A DNA stretch of 64,000 bases from Flavobacterium ranwuense (GCF_004349315.1 NZ_SMLH01000010.1:96373-160372), one strand, 5' to 3'; counted from the first letter of the stretch, positions 8,823-18,291 are shown. Numbers and translations are program-made. Notes: generated by a model not told the origin, from the letters alone.

Positions 8823-10799
8823 CTAGTATGCCAAAAGTTGTTTCAAATCAGTTTCAAACCTGCCTTTCGGCAAATATTGATCTTCTAACGCTTTTGTAAA
8901 CGGAATTGGCGTGTCTAAACTTGCTGTGCGTTTTACGGGAGCATCTAAGTATTTGAAACAATTTTCCATTATCATTGCCGAAATATCACTGGCTATTCCA
9001 CCAAACATACTGTCTTCCTGATAAATAATCACTCTTCCCGTTTTCTTTACAGAAGCAAAAATAGCTTCGGTATCCAAAGGCTGTAAAGTTCTCAAGTCCA
9101 ATAAATCCGCCGAAATTCCAGGATTTTTTGCTAATGTATCCAAAGCCCAATGTACTGCCGCACCAAACGAAATAATTGTAACATCATTCCCTTCTTTCAA
9201 CAAAGCCGCTTTTCCTAATGGAATCGTATAATAATCAGTAGGAACATCTTGGTAAACACTTCGATACAATTGCTTGTGCTCAAAAAATAATACTGGATTC
9301 GGGTCGTTTATGGAAGTATTCAACAATCCTTTGGCATCATACGGAAATGCAGGGTAAACCACTTTTAAACCTGGTGTTTTGGTAAACCAAGCTTCATTGG
9401 TTTGCGAGTGAAAAGGACCCGCTTGTGTTCCTCCACCGCAAGGCATACGAACCACAACATCGGCTTTTTCTAACCAACGGTAATGTGATTTAGCCAATAA
9501 ATTCACAATTGGATTAAATCCTGTCGAAACAAAATCGGCAAACTGCATTTCTACAATCGCTTTATATCCATTAATCGACAATCCCATTCCTGCCGAAACC
9601 ACTGCACTTTCACAAATTGGTGTATTGATGACACGCTCTTTGCCAAACTGCGCTACAAAACCATCTGTAATTTTGAAAGCACCGCCATATTCAGCAATAT
9701 CCTGACCCATGATTACTGAATTTTCATGACGTTCCATCGATTGCCTCAAACTAGTTGAAATTGCATCTATAAAACGAATATTTTCTTTTTTATCTGAAGG
9801 GTTAACTTGTTCAAATACATACGGTTTGTAAGTATCATTTAGCTCTTCACTTAATGAAGCTTCAATCTCAGGTTCTGCATTGGCTATAGCCAAACTTTCG
9901 TCGATATCTTTCTTTATTTCAGCATGCAAGGTCGCATCAAAATCGGCTGTAAGAATTCCGTTTTCGGTCAAATAGTTGAAGTAATTTTTAACGGGATCTT
10001 TAATTGCCCACATATCCATTAACTCTTGCGGAACGTATTTGGTGCCACTCGCCTCTTCATGCCCGCGCATTCTGAAGGTTTTGAATTCCAATAATACTGG
10101 ACGTGGATTTTCTTTCATCGAAGCCTTTAATTCGAATAACAAATTATAGACTTCCAGAATATTATTTCCATCAACAATATGGCTTTCCATTCCGTATCCT
10201 TTTCCTTTATCGGCTAGGTTTTCGCAACGGTATTGTTCATTCGTTGGGGTCGAAAGGCCATATCCGTTATTCTCAATAACAAACATAACCGGTAATTCCC
10301 AAACGGAAGCAATATTCAATGCTTCATGAAAATCGCCTTCACTTGTAGCACCTTCTCCAGTGAAAACTGCCGTAACTTTTCCGTTTTTCTTGAGTTTATT
10401 GGCTAAAGCGATTCCGTCAGCAACTCCTAATTGTGGACCTAAATGCGAAATCATTCCAATAATCTTGTATTGTTGTGTTCCAAAGTGAAAACTTCGATCA
10501 CGGCCTTTGGTAAAACCATTGGCTTTGCCTTGCCATTGCGAAAAAAGGCGGTATAGCGGAATGTCTCTTCCGGTGAAAACACCTAGATTTCTGTGCATTG
10601 GTAAAATGTACTCATCCGAATCTAAAACTGCCGTTACGCCAACAGAAATAGCCTCTTGGCCAATTCCAGAAAACCATTTGGACACTTTTCCCTGACGGAT
10701 AAGAATCAACATTTTTTCTTCTATCAGTCTTGGTTTCAGTATTCGCTTGTATAAATCTAATAATTGATCGTCCGTAAGATTTTTTCTGTCAAAGGTCAT
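8823..10799 (-). CDS. 2-Oxoacid dehydrogenase E1, alpha and beta subunits fused
   Basis: This is the thiamine-diphosphate E1 component of a branched-chain 2-oxoacid or pyruvate dehydrogenase complex. It decarboxylates the 2-oxo acid and passes the acyl group to lipoyl-E2. The first half (about residues 1-310) is the alpha subunit with the TPP motif TGEGATSEGDFHEALN and IENNGYGLSTP. The second half (about 330-658) is the transketolase-type beta subunit. Fused E1 is common in Bacteroidota. I chose the ATG at 10799 and not the upstream one at 10844, because a consensus promoter (10823-10852) would start transcription downstream of 10844. No E2 or E3 gene is adjacent. Confidence 0.9.
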   Translation of the reverse strand: MTFDRKNLTDDQLLDLYKRILKPRLIEEKMLILIRQGKVSKWFSGIGQEAISVGVTAVLDSDEYILPMHRNLGVFTGRDIPLYRLFSQWQGKANGFTKGRDRSFHFGTQQYKIIGMISHLGPQLGVADGIALANKLKKNGKVTAVFTGEGATSEGDFHEALNIASVWELPVMFVIENNGYGLSTPTNEQYRCENLADKGKGYGMESHIVDGNNILEVYNLLFELKASMKENPRPVLLEFKTFRMRGHEEASGTKYVPQELMDMWAIKDPVKNYFNYLTENGILTADFDATLHAEIKKDIDESLAIANAEPEIEASLSEELNDTYKPYVFEQVNPSDKKENIRFIDAISTSLRQSMERHENSVIMGQDIAEYGGAFKITDGFVAQFGKERVINTPICESAVVSAGMGLSINGYKAIVEMQFADFVSTGFNPIVNLLAKSHYRWLEKADVVVRMPCGGGTQAGPFHSQTNEAWFTKTPGLKVVYPAFPYDAKGLLNTSINDPNPVLFFEHKQLYRSVYQDVPTDYYTIPLGKAALLKEGNDVTIISFGAAVHWALDTLAKNPGISADLLDLRTLQPLDTEAIFASVKKTGRVIIYQEDSMFGGIASDISAMIMENCFKYLDAPVKRTASLDTPIPFTKALEDQYLPKGRFETDLKQLLAY

Positions 10800-10822
10800 T
10801 TTTTTGGTTTTATTGTATGGTT

Positions 10823-10852
10823 CAAAGATAAAAAAATATAACAATTTATCAA
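10823..10852 (-). promoter_or_regulatory. Promoter of the fused E1 gene
   Basis: On the minus strand, TTG (10852-10850), a 19-bp spacer and TATCTTTG (10830-10823) match the Bacteroidota consensus exactly. The predicted start of transcription, near 10816, supports the start codon at 10799. Confidence 0.75.
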
Positions 10853-10913
10853 TATTTTGTTATATTTTTTTAATTTACTTCTAAGTTTAAAATTTAGATA
10901 TAAAATTATTCTT

Positions 10914-10921
10914 TACATTTG
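10914..10921 (+). promoter_or_regulatory. -7 element of the 2OG-oxygenase gene
   Basis: TACATTTG fits TAnnTTTG and lies 47 bp before the ATG. A small AAGGT/ACCTT hairpin follows in the presumed leader (10929-10943). No clear -33 TTG was seen. Confidence 0.5.
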
Positions 10922-10968
10922 TATCTGCAAGGTTTTTAACCTTACAATTATTAAAAAATATTTAAAAT

Positions 10969-11919
10969 ATGCAAAACATTCCTAGTGTTGACTTGCGTGA
11001 TTTCCTTTCGGACGACCCGAAACGTAAACAAAAATTTGTAAATGAAATCGGAAGTGTATTTGAAGATATTGGCTTCGTAGCACTCAAAGGGCATTTTTTA
11101 AACGACCAGTTGGTTGAAGAATTGTATGGTGAAATCAGAAATTTTTTCGCTTTACCTTTAGAAACAAAACACAGTTATGAAATCCCTGGAATTGGCGGAC
11201 AAAGAGGGTATGTTTCTTTTGGAACAGAGCATGCCAAAGGAAGAAAAGAAGGTGATTTGAAAGAGTTTTGGCACTTTGGACAATATGTATCCAAAGATTC
11301 AAAATACGCATCAGAGTACCCCGAAAACGTTGAAGTTAAAGAACTTCCCCGTTTTAATGTTGTAGGTAAAGAAGCCTACCAAATGCTGGAAAAAACAGGT
11401 GTTTATGTTTTAAGAGCTTTGGCTTTACATCTTGGTTTGGATGAATTTTATTTTGACAAGTATGCCAAAGACGGAAATTCAATCTTAAGACCTATTCATT
11501 ACCCGCCGATCACGTCTGAACCCGCAAACGCTATTCGTGCTGCTGCTCATGGGGATATCAATTTGATTACTTTATTGATGGGTGCACAAGGAAAAGGATT
11601 ACAGGTTCAAAATCACAATGGAGAATGGATTGATGCCATTGCAGAACCGGATGAATTAGTTATCAATGTGGGCGATATGTTATCGCGTCATACCAATAAC
11701 AAATTGAAATCTACCATTCATCAAGTGGTAAACCCACCAAGAGAATTATGGGGAACTTCACGTTATTCAATTCCGTTTTTTATGCATCCGGTGAGTGATA
11801 TGAAATTGGATTGTTTGGAAAACTGTATTGATGCAGAACATCCAAAAAAATTCGAAGATATTACTGCAGGAGCCTATTTATACGAACGTTTAGTAGATTT
11901 AGGGCTTATTAAAAAATAA
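10969..11919 (+). CDS. 2-Oxoglutarate/Fe(II)-dependent oxygenase, isopenicillin N synthase family
   Basis: The 316-residue double-stranded beta-helix protein has the DIOX_N region at the start (PSVDLRDFLSDD, then FEDIGFVALKGH). The iron triad is His194, Asp196 (AAAHGDINL) and His251 (STIHQVVNP), with the 2-oxoglutarate-binding Arg265/Ser267 in RYSIPFF. All ligands are present, so it should be active. Neighbours do not reveal the substrate. A terminator at 11942-11980 closes the unit. Isopenicillin synthase itself is very unlikely, since no penicillin-type biosynthetic genes are near. Confidence 0.88.
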   Translation: MQNIPSVDLRDFLSDDPKRKQKFVNEIGSVFEDIGFVALKGHFLNDQLVEELYGEIRNFFALPLETKHSYEIPGIGGQRGYVSFGTEHAKGRKEGDLKEFWHFGQYVSKDSKYASEYPENVEVKELPRFNVVGKEAYQMLEKTGVYVLRALALHLGLDEFYFDKYAKDGNSILRPIHYPPITSEPANAIRAAAHGDINLITLLMGAQGKGLQVQNHNGEWIDAIAEPDELVINVGDMLSRHTNNKLKSTIHQVVNPPRELWGTSRYSIPFFMHPVSDMKLDCLENCIDAEHPKKFEDITAGAYLYERLVDLGLIKK

Positions 11920-11941
11920 ACTTAAATTTACGTCATTAATT

Positions 11942-11980
11942 AAAAGACATTAAGTATAAACTTAATGTCTTTTGTTTTTT
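11942..11980 (+). terminator. Terminator after the 2OG-oxygenase gene
   Basis: AAAAGACATTAAG (11942-11954) and CTTAATGTCTTTT (11961-11973) form a perfect 13-bp stem with a 6-nt loop, followed by a T-rich tail. Confidence 0.85.
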
Positions 11981-12042
11981 ACAATTTAAAATCTGCGATA
12001 ATCCGTAAGACACGTGTTATTCGCGTTCAAAAAATATACATT

Positions 12043-12372
12043 ATGGACTTACAAGACCAATTAAAAAACCTTTTTCCGGATCACGAACCATCGCCTGAAG
12101 AACCAATTGAAGCAGTGGTTCACGAATTATATGTTCAAAAAGAACCGATGATTTGCAAATTCGAAAAACGAAAAGGAAAAGCCACCACTATAATTGAAGG
12201 ATACGAAGGTGCTGACGAGGATTTTAAAATTCTAGCCAAAGAAATCAAAACAAAATTGAGTGTTGGCGGAACTTTTAAAGATGATTCTATTATCATACAA
12301 GGTGATTATCGCGATAAAATAATGACTATTTTAAAAGAAAAAGGTTTTAAAGTAAAACGTGTTGGAGGGTAA
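12043..12372 (+). CDS. eIF1/SUI1-like translation factor (YciH family)
   Basis: The 109-residue protein ends in a SUI1 domain, with the motifs CKFEKRKGKATTIIEGYEG and LAKEIKTKLSVGGTFKDD and ending in IQGDYRDKIMTILKEKGFKV. This is the fold of eukaryotic eIF1 and bacterial YciH, which influence initiator tRNA/start-codon fidelity on the 30S subunit. The start at 12043 (MDLQDQLKNLF) is preferred. An in-frame ATG at 11965 would put 26 extra, basic, non-conserved residues inside the terminator of the previous gene. Confidence 0.88.
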   Translation: MDLQDQLKNLFPDHEPSPEEPIEAVVHELYVQKEPMICKFEKRKGKATTIIEGYEGADEDFKILAKEIKTKLSVGGTFKDDSIIIQGDYRDKIMTILKEKGFKVKRVGG

Positions 12373-12438
12373 GATTTGAGATTTTAGAATGCATATTTTA
12401 GATTTCAGATCTAAAGAAAAAAAATACTAATAAAAGCT

Positions 12439-12481
12439 TTGTGAACTTTGCGAAAAACCTTGTGAACTTTGTGGTTAAACC
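12439..12481. repeat. Two tandem copies of a 21-22 bp sequence
   Basis: TTGTGAACTTTGCGAAAAAC (12439-) and TTGTGAACTTTGTGGTTAAA (12460-) stand head to tail immediately upstream of the phosphorylase start. Sequences of this style are, from memory, frequent between genes in Flavobacterium. Just upstream (12373-12420) is a low-complexity stretch of repeated AGATTT/TTTAGA words. Confidence 0.6.
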
Positions 12482-12488
12482 TAATAAA

Positions 12489-13361
12489 ATGTCAATAAAA
12501 CAATCAGAATTAATATTAAATCCAGACGGTAGCGTTTACCATTTGAATTTAAAACCAGAACATATTGCACACGATATCATCTTTGTAGGGGATCAAAATC
12601 GAGTGGAAAAAATCACACAGTTTTTTGACAGCATCGAATTTTCGACTCAAAAAAGAGAATTTAAAACCCAAACCGGGATTTTCAAAGGCAAACGAATTAC
12701 GGTAATGTCAACAGGAATTGGCCCTGACAATATTGATATTGTTATCAACGAACTGGATGCTTTAGTCAATATTGATTTAAAAACTCGTAACCCAAAAGAA
12801 AATCTTACTTCATTGAACATCATCCGAATTGGAACTTCGGGTTCTTTGCAAGCAGATATTCCTGTGGATAGTTTTGTGATGTCAAAATTTGGATTAGGAC
12901 TGGACAACATGCTCCGATCCTATTTAATTGACGAAGTTTCGAATCTTGAAATCGAAGATGCTTTTGTGAAACACACCAATTGGGATTTAAGAAAAGGAAA
13001 ACCGTATGTGATTTCGTGTTCTGAAAAGTTAGAGAAAATTATAGAAAGCGATAAAATGCATAAAGGAATTACGGCGACTGCAGGTGGTTTTTATGGTCCT
13101 CAAGGACGAGTGTTGCGTTTGAATATACAAGATGAAGAATTGAATGCTAAAATGGATAATTTTGAATTTGGCGACAACCAAATCACAAATTTAGAGATGG
13201 AAACGGCAGCTATTTATGGACTTTCAGCTCTTTTAGGACATAATGCACTTTCTTTAAATGCTATAATTGCTAACAGAGCTTCGGGAATATTTAGTGAAGA
13301 TCCATACAAAGCCGTGGATGAATTGATTGCGTATACGTTGGATAAATTAGCTAATCAATAG
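12489..13361 (+). CDS. Nucleoside phosphorylase, uridine phosphorylase type
   Basis: This phosphorolyses nucleosides to base and (deoxy)ribose-1-phosphate in pyrimidine or purine salvage. The 290-residue protein shows the PNP/UDP phosphorylase pattern: DIIFVGDQNRVEKI (phosphate-binding GD..R) near the start, TVMSTGIGPDNIDIVINEL, the RIGTSGSLQADIPVDSFV segment and NLEMETAAIYGLSALLG with the ribose-binding Met-Glu. The start at 12489 (MSIKQSELIL) avoids coding through the tandem intergenic repeat that the longer ORF would include. It stands alone between eIF1-like and GNAT genes. Confidence 0.88.
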   Translation: MSIKQSELILNPDGSVYHLNLKPEHIAHDIIFVGDQNRVEKITQFFDSIEFSTQKREFKTQTGIFKGKRITVMSTGIGPDNIDIVINELDALVNIDLKTRNPKENLTSLNIIRIGTSGSLQADIPVDSFVMSKFGLGLDNMLRSYLIDEVSNLEIEDAFVKHTNWDLRKGKPYVISCSEKLEKIIESDKMHKGITATAGGFYGPQGRVLRLNIQDEELNAKMDNFEFGDNQITNLEMETAAIYGLSALLGHNALSLNAIIANRASGIFSEDPYKAVDELIAYTLDKLANQ

Positions 13362-13427
13362 TAGAAAATCAATTTTATTTTGGAGCTAATTCCTACTCTA
13401 CACTGTATCTTTTATGCTGTCTGAAAA

Positions 13428-13495
13428 ATTGCTTCGTTCCTCGCAATGACAACACAAAAGGATGCCGTTTCGATCAGGGCTAAATCGCTACATAA
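13428..13495. repeat. Composite extragenic repeat (REP-like dyad plus second element)
   Basis: ATTGCTTCGTTCCTCGCAAT (13428-13447) has ATTGC/GCAAT ends and resembles dispersed dyads found in many bacteria. It is followed by CAAAAGGATGCCGTTTCGAT then CAGGGCTA (about 13456-13483). The second part shares the AAAAGGAT...GGGCTA pattern with the element at 56835-56917. Neither part encodes protein, and the region lies between the phosphorylase and GNAT genes. Confidence 0.6.
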
Positions 13496-13515
13496 CAACA
13501 TTTTTTATAAACATC

Positions 13516-14043
13516 ATGAATCTTATTTTAGAAACCAACCGATTGCTTTTAAGAGAAATGCTGCTGTCAGATGCAGAAGCTTTATTTGAAATGGACAGCA
13601 ATCCGAATGTGCATCAATATCTTTGGAACAAACCATTAACGGATATTAGCGAAGTACATTCCTATATAAAACTTGTTAGAGAACAATACATCCAAAATAA
13701 TATTGGACGATTTGTGGTTGTTTTGAAAGAAACCAATGAATTAATTGGTTGGGCCGGATTAAAATACAACACCGAAATGGTCAATAACAAGGTTAATTTT
13801 TATGATATTGGATATCGTTTAAACGAAAAATTCTGGGGCAAAGGATATGCCAGTGAAGCCAGTTTTGCTTGGCTGGATTATGGTTTTAATGTAATGGAAA
13901 TCAAAATTATGGAAGCTGCGGCGCATACGGATAATATCGCCTCAAACAGAATACTACAAAAAATTGGACTGAAAATGACCGAACAATATATGGAAGACGG
14001 TGTTTCTTGGAATTGGTATGAATTAATAAATCCTAACCTATAA
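13516..14043 (+). CDS. GNAT N-acetyltransferase, RimJ/RimL type
   Basis: The 175-residue acetyl-CoA-dependent N-acyltransferase starts LILETNRLLLREML, the usual opening of the RimJ/RimL subfamily. It carries the acetyl-CoA loop in GYRLNEKFWGKGYASEA and the C-terminal AAAHTDNIASNRILQKIGL. Substrate unknown; ribosomal protein or small-molecule amines are family options. I use the ATG at 13516, because the upstream extension would translate the extragenic repeat. Its TAA overlaps the next ATG by 1 base (TAATG), so the two genes are translationally coupled. Confidence 0.85.
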   Translation: MNLILETNRLLLREMLLSDAEALFEMDSNPNVHQYLWNKPLTDISEVHSYIKLVREQYIQNNIGRFVVVLKETNELIGWAGLKYNTEMVNNKVNFYDIGYRLNEKFWGKGYASEASFAWLDYGFNVMEIKIMEAAAHTDNIASNRILQKIGLKMTEQYMEDGVSWNWYELINPNL

Positions 14044-14894
14044 TGAAAACAATAAAAATAGCTGGAGTTCCGGAACATTTCAATCTTCCTTGGCATTTGT
14101 CAATAGAAAACGGAGATTTCGAAAAAGAAAACATTGATTTGCAATGGACCGACGTTCCAGAAGGAACCGGAAAAATGTGCCAAATGCTTCGTGATGGCAA
14201 GACTGATATCGCCGTAATCTTAACCGAAGGAATCGTAAAAGATATCGTTGCCGGAAACCCGAGTAAAATAGTTCAGGTTTATGTGGAAAGCCCTTTAATT
14301 TGGGGAATTCACGTGGCTGCAAAATCAAATTATAAGACATTAGCTGACTTAGAAAATACCAAAGTAGCCATTTCCAGATTGGGTTCCGGTTCGCAATTAA
14401 TGGCGTATGTAAATGCCGATAATCAAGGTTGGAAAACGGATAATCTTCAGTTTGAAATTATAAATACTATTGATGGAGCTGTCGAGGCGTTGACAAATGG
14501 AACCGCTGATTATTTTATGTGGGAACGTTTTATGACCAAACCATTAGTCGATAAAGGTATTTTCCAAAGAATTGCAGATTGCCCAACACCTTGGCCCTGT
14601 TTTGTAATTGCGGTTCGTGATGAAATTTTGGAAAAAAATCCAGCTATTATTTCAAAAATTCTTGCAATCATTAATCAGACTACGCAGGAATTCAAAGATA
14701 TTCCAAGTATTGACAAAACTTTGGCTTCAATTTACCATCAAAAAATTGAAGATATTCAAGAATGGCTATCGTTAACGCAATGGTCACAAAAACCATTATC
14801 AGAAAAAATGTTAAACAAAGTTCAAAATCAACTTTTTCAACTTAAAATTATCGATAAAAAAGGTACTTTTGAGGATATTGTAAAAACAGTCTAG
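14043..14894 (+). CDS. Substrate-binding-like protein (NMT1/THI5 fold) without signal peptide
   Basis: The 283-residue protein has the two-lobed periplasmic binding fold of NMT1/SsuA-type proteins: KIAGVPEHFNLPWHLSIENG at the start, the DIAVILTEGIVKDIVAG lobe, the KVAISRLGSGSQLMAY hinge segment and ADYFMWERFMTKPLVDKG. It lacks any signal peptide or lipobox and no ABC permease or ATPase is adjacent, so it probably acts in the cytosol as an enzyme or sensor. It is coupled to the upstream acetyltransferase by a 1-base overlap, which suggests a shared substrate. Function not known. Confidence 0.75.
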   Translation: MKTIKIAGVPEHFNLPWHLSIENGDFEKENIDLQWTDVPEGTGKMCQMLRDGKTDIAVILTEGIVKDIVAGNPSKIVQVYVESPLIWGIHVAAKSNYKTLADLENTKVAISRLGSGSQLMAYVNADNQGWKTDNLQFEIINTIDGAVEALTNGTADYFMWERFMTKPLVDKGIFQRIADCPTPWPCFVIAVRDEILEKNPAIISKILAIINQTTQEFKDIPSIDKTLASIYHQKIEDIQEWLSLTQWSQKPLSEKMLNKVQNQLFQLKIIDKKGTFEDIVKTV

Positions 14895-14915
14895 ATTACT
14901 GTTTTTATTTTTACT

Positions 14916-15848
14916 ATGATAAAAATAAAAGAAATTAATTTTCAGGGTATAAAACAGCGATTTCAGGTCAAAAAACCCTGGGATGACGTTATTATTTTTA
15001 TCCTGAACATATTAATTGCTGTACCCGTTTTTATAATTGTACATCAAAACTTAATCAACCCAAATTGGTTTCTTAATATTGATCGAGTTGTTTTATTCTT
15101 GTTGATAATCGTAATTATTCAAATCATTTTGCGATTTTTAAGAACAATTATTCTATTTTGTATCATCTTGTATTTGTTAGTCTTACTTTATGGCTCCACG
15201 ATAGGAAACTATGGGTTCAACAGCGTTTATGAGGATTATAATTCAATAATGTATACAATGTCGGATAATCCATATCCACAAGATATTATCATTGCAAAAC
15301 TGCTACCGTTTCCCAATAAAACAAAAATCATCAATGCCATAGAATATCAAAATCCTAAAATTAGGAATTTTGCGATTATGGCAACCTCAAAACATTTTAA
15401 AGACATAAAAGGATATTCTGATTATAGAACCATTATTCAATGCTTTGCAGTTTTCAAGGAAATAAATAGCAGATGGAACTATGTGAGCGACCCAAAAGCA
15501 AGAGATTATATTGCTACTGCTACTGAATCATTGCTTTATTTTTCTGGTGACTGTGATGATCATTCCATATTAATGGCTGCCACTATCAAGTCTATTGGTG
15601 GAACTCCCAGATTAATCCATACTACAGGACATATTTATCCAGAAATACTGATAGGTTCGCTTACTGATTTAGAAAAAGTCAATTTTCTAATTAAGAATGT
15701 GTTATTTGTCAATGAAAGTAATGAAAAAAAACTTCATTATCACGTTGATGAGCGTGGTCAAATTTGGATGAATCTGGATTACACAGCCAAATATCCCGGC
15801 GGACCTTTCCTGTCTGAAGAAATTTTAGGTGCCTTGACATTGGATTAA
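14916..15848 (+). CDS. Membrane protein with transglutaminase-like domain
   Basis: The 310-residue protein has two or three hydrophobic helices in residues 22-100 (VIIFILNILIAVPVFIIVH, then VVLFLLIIVIIQIIL and a following helix). A soluble transglutaminase-like domain with a Cys-His-Asp triad follows: GDCDDHSILMAA, then HTTGHIYPEIL, then IWMNLDYT. All three candidate catalytic residues are present. Such domains are usually proteases or peptide-modifying enzymes. It starts 21 bp after the NMT1-like gene and may share its transcript. Target unknown. Confidence 0.78.
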   Translation: MIKIKEINFQGIKQRFQVKKPWDDVIIFILNILIAVPVFIIVHQNLINPNWFLNIDRVVLFLLIIVIIQIILRFLRTIILFCIILYLLVLLYGSTIGNYGFNSVYEDYNSIMYTMSDNPYPQDIIIAKLLPFPNKTKIINAIEYQNPKIRNFAIMATSKHFKDIKGYSDYRTIIQCFAVFKEINSRWNYVSDPKARDYIATATESLLYFSGDCDDHSILMAATIKSIGGTPRLIHTTGHIYPEILIGSLTDLEKVNFLIKNVLFVNESNEKKLHYHVDERGQIWMNLDYTAKYPGGPFLSEEILGALTLD

Positions 15849-15987
15849 TTTGATTTCATTTTTTGTTTAATAAATCAAATCTTATCCCCTTCCAAATTTA
15901 TAAGTATACCGTTACTCCTTGCTCTTTAGTCATTAAATTTTCCTATCTTAACCAAACTTAAAATTTTTATTTTATTAAAAGTTTACT

Positions 15988-18246
15988 ATGGAAAATTCAA
16001 AACTCAAAGCCTTTATCCCTCTTTTTTATCTCGTGTGGTCAGATGACCTCTTAACTCAAAAAGAGTTCATTACGTTACAAGATTTTATCCGTTCCCAGAG
16101 CTGGATTTCCGAAAAGGAACAGGAATTTCTTCTTTCAAAAGTAACTGTTTCATCTCCACCGTCCAGAGAGCAACTCGCTGATTGGAAAGCTGAAATTGAG
16201 CAAATTATTCAAAAAAAGCCTTCCATCAAATCCATTTTTGATATTTCAATTGTACTTTCAGAAAATGATGCAATTATTAAAAACCTCGCAGCTGATTTTA
16301 TAAAACTTGAAAATGATCTGGGAATTTTAGGCGAAGAAGCTATTGGAAGTTTTAAAACAAAGGCAAAAACCTTTACTTCAAATTACCAAACTGCTAACAC
16401 ATTCGAAATAGAAAAACTGACAAAAATTTTGGATGGAGAACAATCCGCAATCATTAAGAAGGTAAAATCAATCATCAGTCGACCTGAATTTGCCTACGAA
16501 ACTTCGACTGATACTGCCGTTTACCGTAAAAAAGTATACGATTGGTGCAAAATCCTCGCGCAAGAAAACTTAGGAAATATGGCCTACCCAAAACAATACG
16601 GCGGTGGCGAAAATATTGGTGATTATTTTGCCATCATGGAAACATTGAGCTATCATGATTTAAGTCTGGTAATCAAATTTGGAGTACAATTTGGGCTTTG
16701 GGGAATGAGCATACAATCGCTCGGAACAGAAAAACATTATAGTAAATACTTAAAAGATATTGGCTCTCTACAGTTGCCCGGCTGTTTTGCAATGACCGAA
16801 ACCAATCATGGTTCGAATGTAAAAGGAATGGAAACAACGGCGACATATAATCACGATGACCAAACATTTATTATTCATACACCTCATGAAAATGCGCAGA
16901 AAGAATATATTGGTAACGCAGCAGTGCACGGTCAAATGGCTACGGTTTTTGCCAAATTAATCATTGATAAAATTGATTACGGAGTTAATGCCTTTATTGT
17001 TCCGATACGAGATGCGAATAATAAAATATTGAAAGGTATTACTATTGGGGATTGCGGACTTAAAATGGGACTTAATGGTGTTGATAACGGTACAATTCGT
17101 TTTGAAAATGTTGCCATCCCGAAAGAAAATATGTTGGATCGCTTTGCCTCGGTAAACAAAGAAGGGAAATTTGAAAGCCCTATTCCAAGTGATAATCGAC
17201 GTTTTTTTACGATGCTAGGGACTTTGGTAGGCGGCAGAATTGGAATCCCGAGATCTGCACTGGTCGCAGCCAAATCAGGATTAACAATAGCAATTAAATA
17301 TAGTGACAAACGCAGGCAATTTGGACCAGAAGGCGGCTCAGAAGTCCCAATCTTGAATTACCGTATGCATCAACGCAGACTAATTCCATTATTAGCAAAA
17401 ACATATGCAATACATTTTGCACTACACTATTTGACTTCCCGTTTTATCAATAAAAAGGAATCTGAAATGCAGGAAATTGAAGCCCTCGCTGCCGGGATGA
17501 AAGCCTACTCAACCTGGAGTACTACAGATATTTTGCAAGAATGTCGCGAGGCCTGCGGTGGCAAAGGATATCTATCAGAAAATCGTATTGATTCCTTAAA
17601 AAATGATACCGAAATCTACACCACTTTCGAAGGCGATAATACTGTATTGATGCAATTGGTGGCTAAGAATCGTTTGTCAGAATTCCGAAAATCATTTGGT
17701 GAAATGGATGCAATGGGAATGATTAATTACGTTTATGAAAATGCCAAGACTGTAATTTCTGAAAAAAATCCAATTATAACCCGAAAAACAGATGATGGGC
17801 ATATACTCGATGATGAGTTTCATTTGAATGCCTTTCAACACAGGGAAAAAACGACATTGGCTTCTGCAGCAAAACGATTGAAAAAACTGATTGATAGCGG
17901 ACTTGATCCCTATGATGCATTTAATGTGGTACAGCACCAAATGTTTGATGTCGCTCAGGCTTATCTCGAACGAATTGTTCTGGAGCAATTTCAAAAAGCC
18001 ATTCAGAGTATCAAGGACAAAAAAAGCAAGAAAATTGTATTGAAGTTGAGCCAATTGTATGCCCTTTCACAGATTGAAAAAAATAAAGGCTGGTATCTTG
18101 AAGATGGTTACATGGAAACCGCAAAAACAAAAGCCATACGCAAGATGGTGAACCAGCTTTGCTGGGAAATCAGGCCGGATGCAGTTTCTTTAGTAAAAGC
18201 ATTTGACATTCCTGAAAGTTGCCTTGCCGCTCCAATTGCACTATAA
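15988..18246 (+). CDS. Acyl-CoA dehydrogenase/oxidase family protein
   Basis: The 752-residue FAD enzyme introduces a trans-2 double bond into acyl-CoA in fatty-acid beta-oxidation. After about 140 N-terminal residues of helical extension comes the acyl-CoA dehydrogenase core: CFAMTETNHGSNVKGMET (substrate/FAD binding), KMGLNGVDNGTIRFENV, the RRQFGP flavin-binding segment and the TTFEGDNTVLMQ motif. The last resembles acyl-CoA oxidases more than classical short-chain dehydrogenases. A C-terminal helical domain follows. Length and motifs fit the acyl-CoA oxidase-like branch; whether oxygen or an electron-transfer flavoprotein is the acceptor cannot be told from sequence alone. Confidence 0.85.
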   Translation: MENSKLKAFIPLFYLVWSDDLLTQKEFITLQDFIRSQSWISEKEQEFLLSKVTVSSPPSREQLADWKAEIEQIIQKKPSIKSIFDISIVLSENDAIIKNLAADFIKLENDLGILGEEAIGSFKTKAKTFTSNYQTANTFEIEKLTKILDGEQSAIIKKVKSIISRPEFAYETSTDTAVYRKKVYDWCKILAQENLGNMAYPKQYGGGENIGDYFAIMETLSYHDLSLVIKFGVQFGLWGMSIQSLGTEKHYSKYLKDIGSLQLPGCFAMTETNHGSNVKGMETTATYNHDDQTFIIHTPHENAQKEYIGNAAVHGQMATVFAKLIIDKIDYGVNAFIVPIRDANNKILKGITIGDCGLKMGLNGVDNGTIRFENVAIPKENMLDRFASVNKEGKFESPIPSDNRRFFTMLGTLVGGRIGIPRSALVAAKSGLTIAIKYSDKRRQFGPEGGSEVPILNYRMHQRRLIPLLAKTYAIHFALHYLTSRFINKKESEMQEIEALAAGMKAYSTWSTTDILQECREACGGKGYLSENRIDSLKNDTEIYTTFEGDNTVLMQLVAKNRLSEFRKSFGEMDAMGMINYVYENAKTVISEKNPIITRKTDDGHILDDEFHLNAFQHREKTTLASAAKRLKKLIDSGLDPYDAFNVVQHQMFDVAQAYLERIVLEQFQKAIQSIKDKKSKKIVLKLSQLYALSQIEKNKGWYLEDGYMETAKTKAIRKMVNQLCWEIRPDAVSLVKAFDIPESCLAAPIAL

Positions 18247-18291
18247 TAGGATCCAAGCTTTAATCCGTTTCCAGTGTAAAAAGTGATTTTA

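Noticed and set aside
11965..12042. Upstream extension of the eIF1-like gene
   Set aside because: It would start inside the terminator hairpin of the preceding gene and adds non-family residues; the ATG at 12043 fits the family.
16977..17309. 110-codon minus ORF opposite the acyl-CoA oxidase-like gene
   Set aside because: It is fully antisense to a clear enzyme core and has no recognisable domain.
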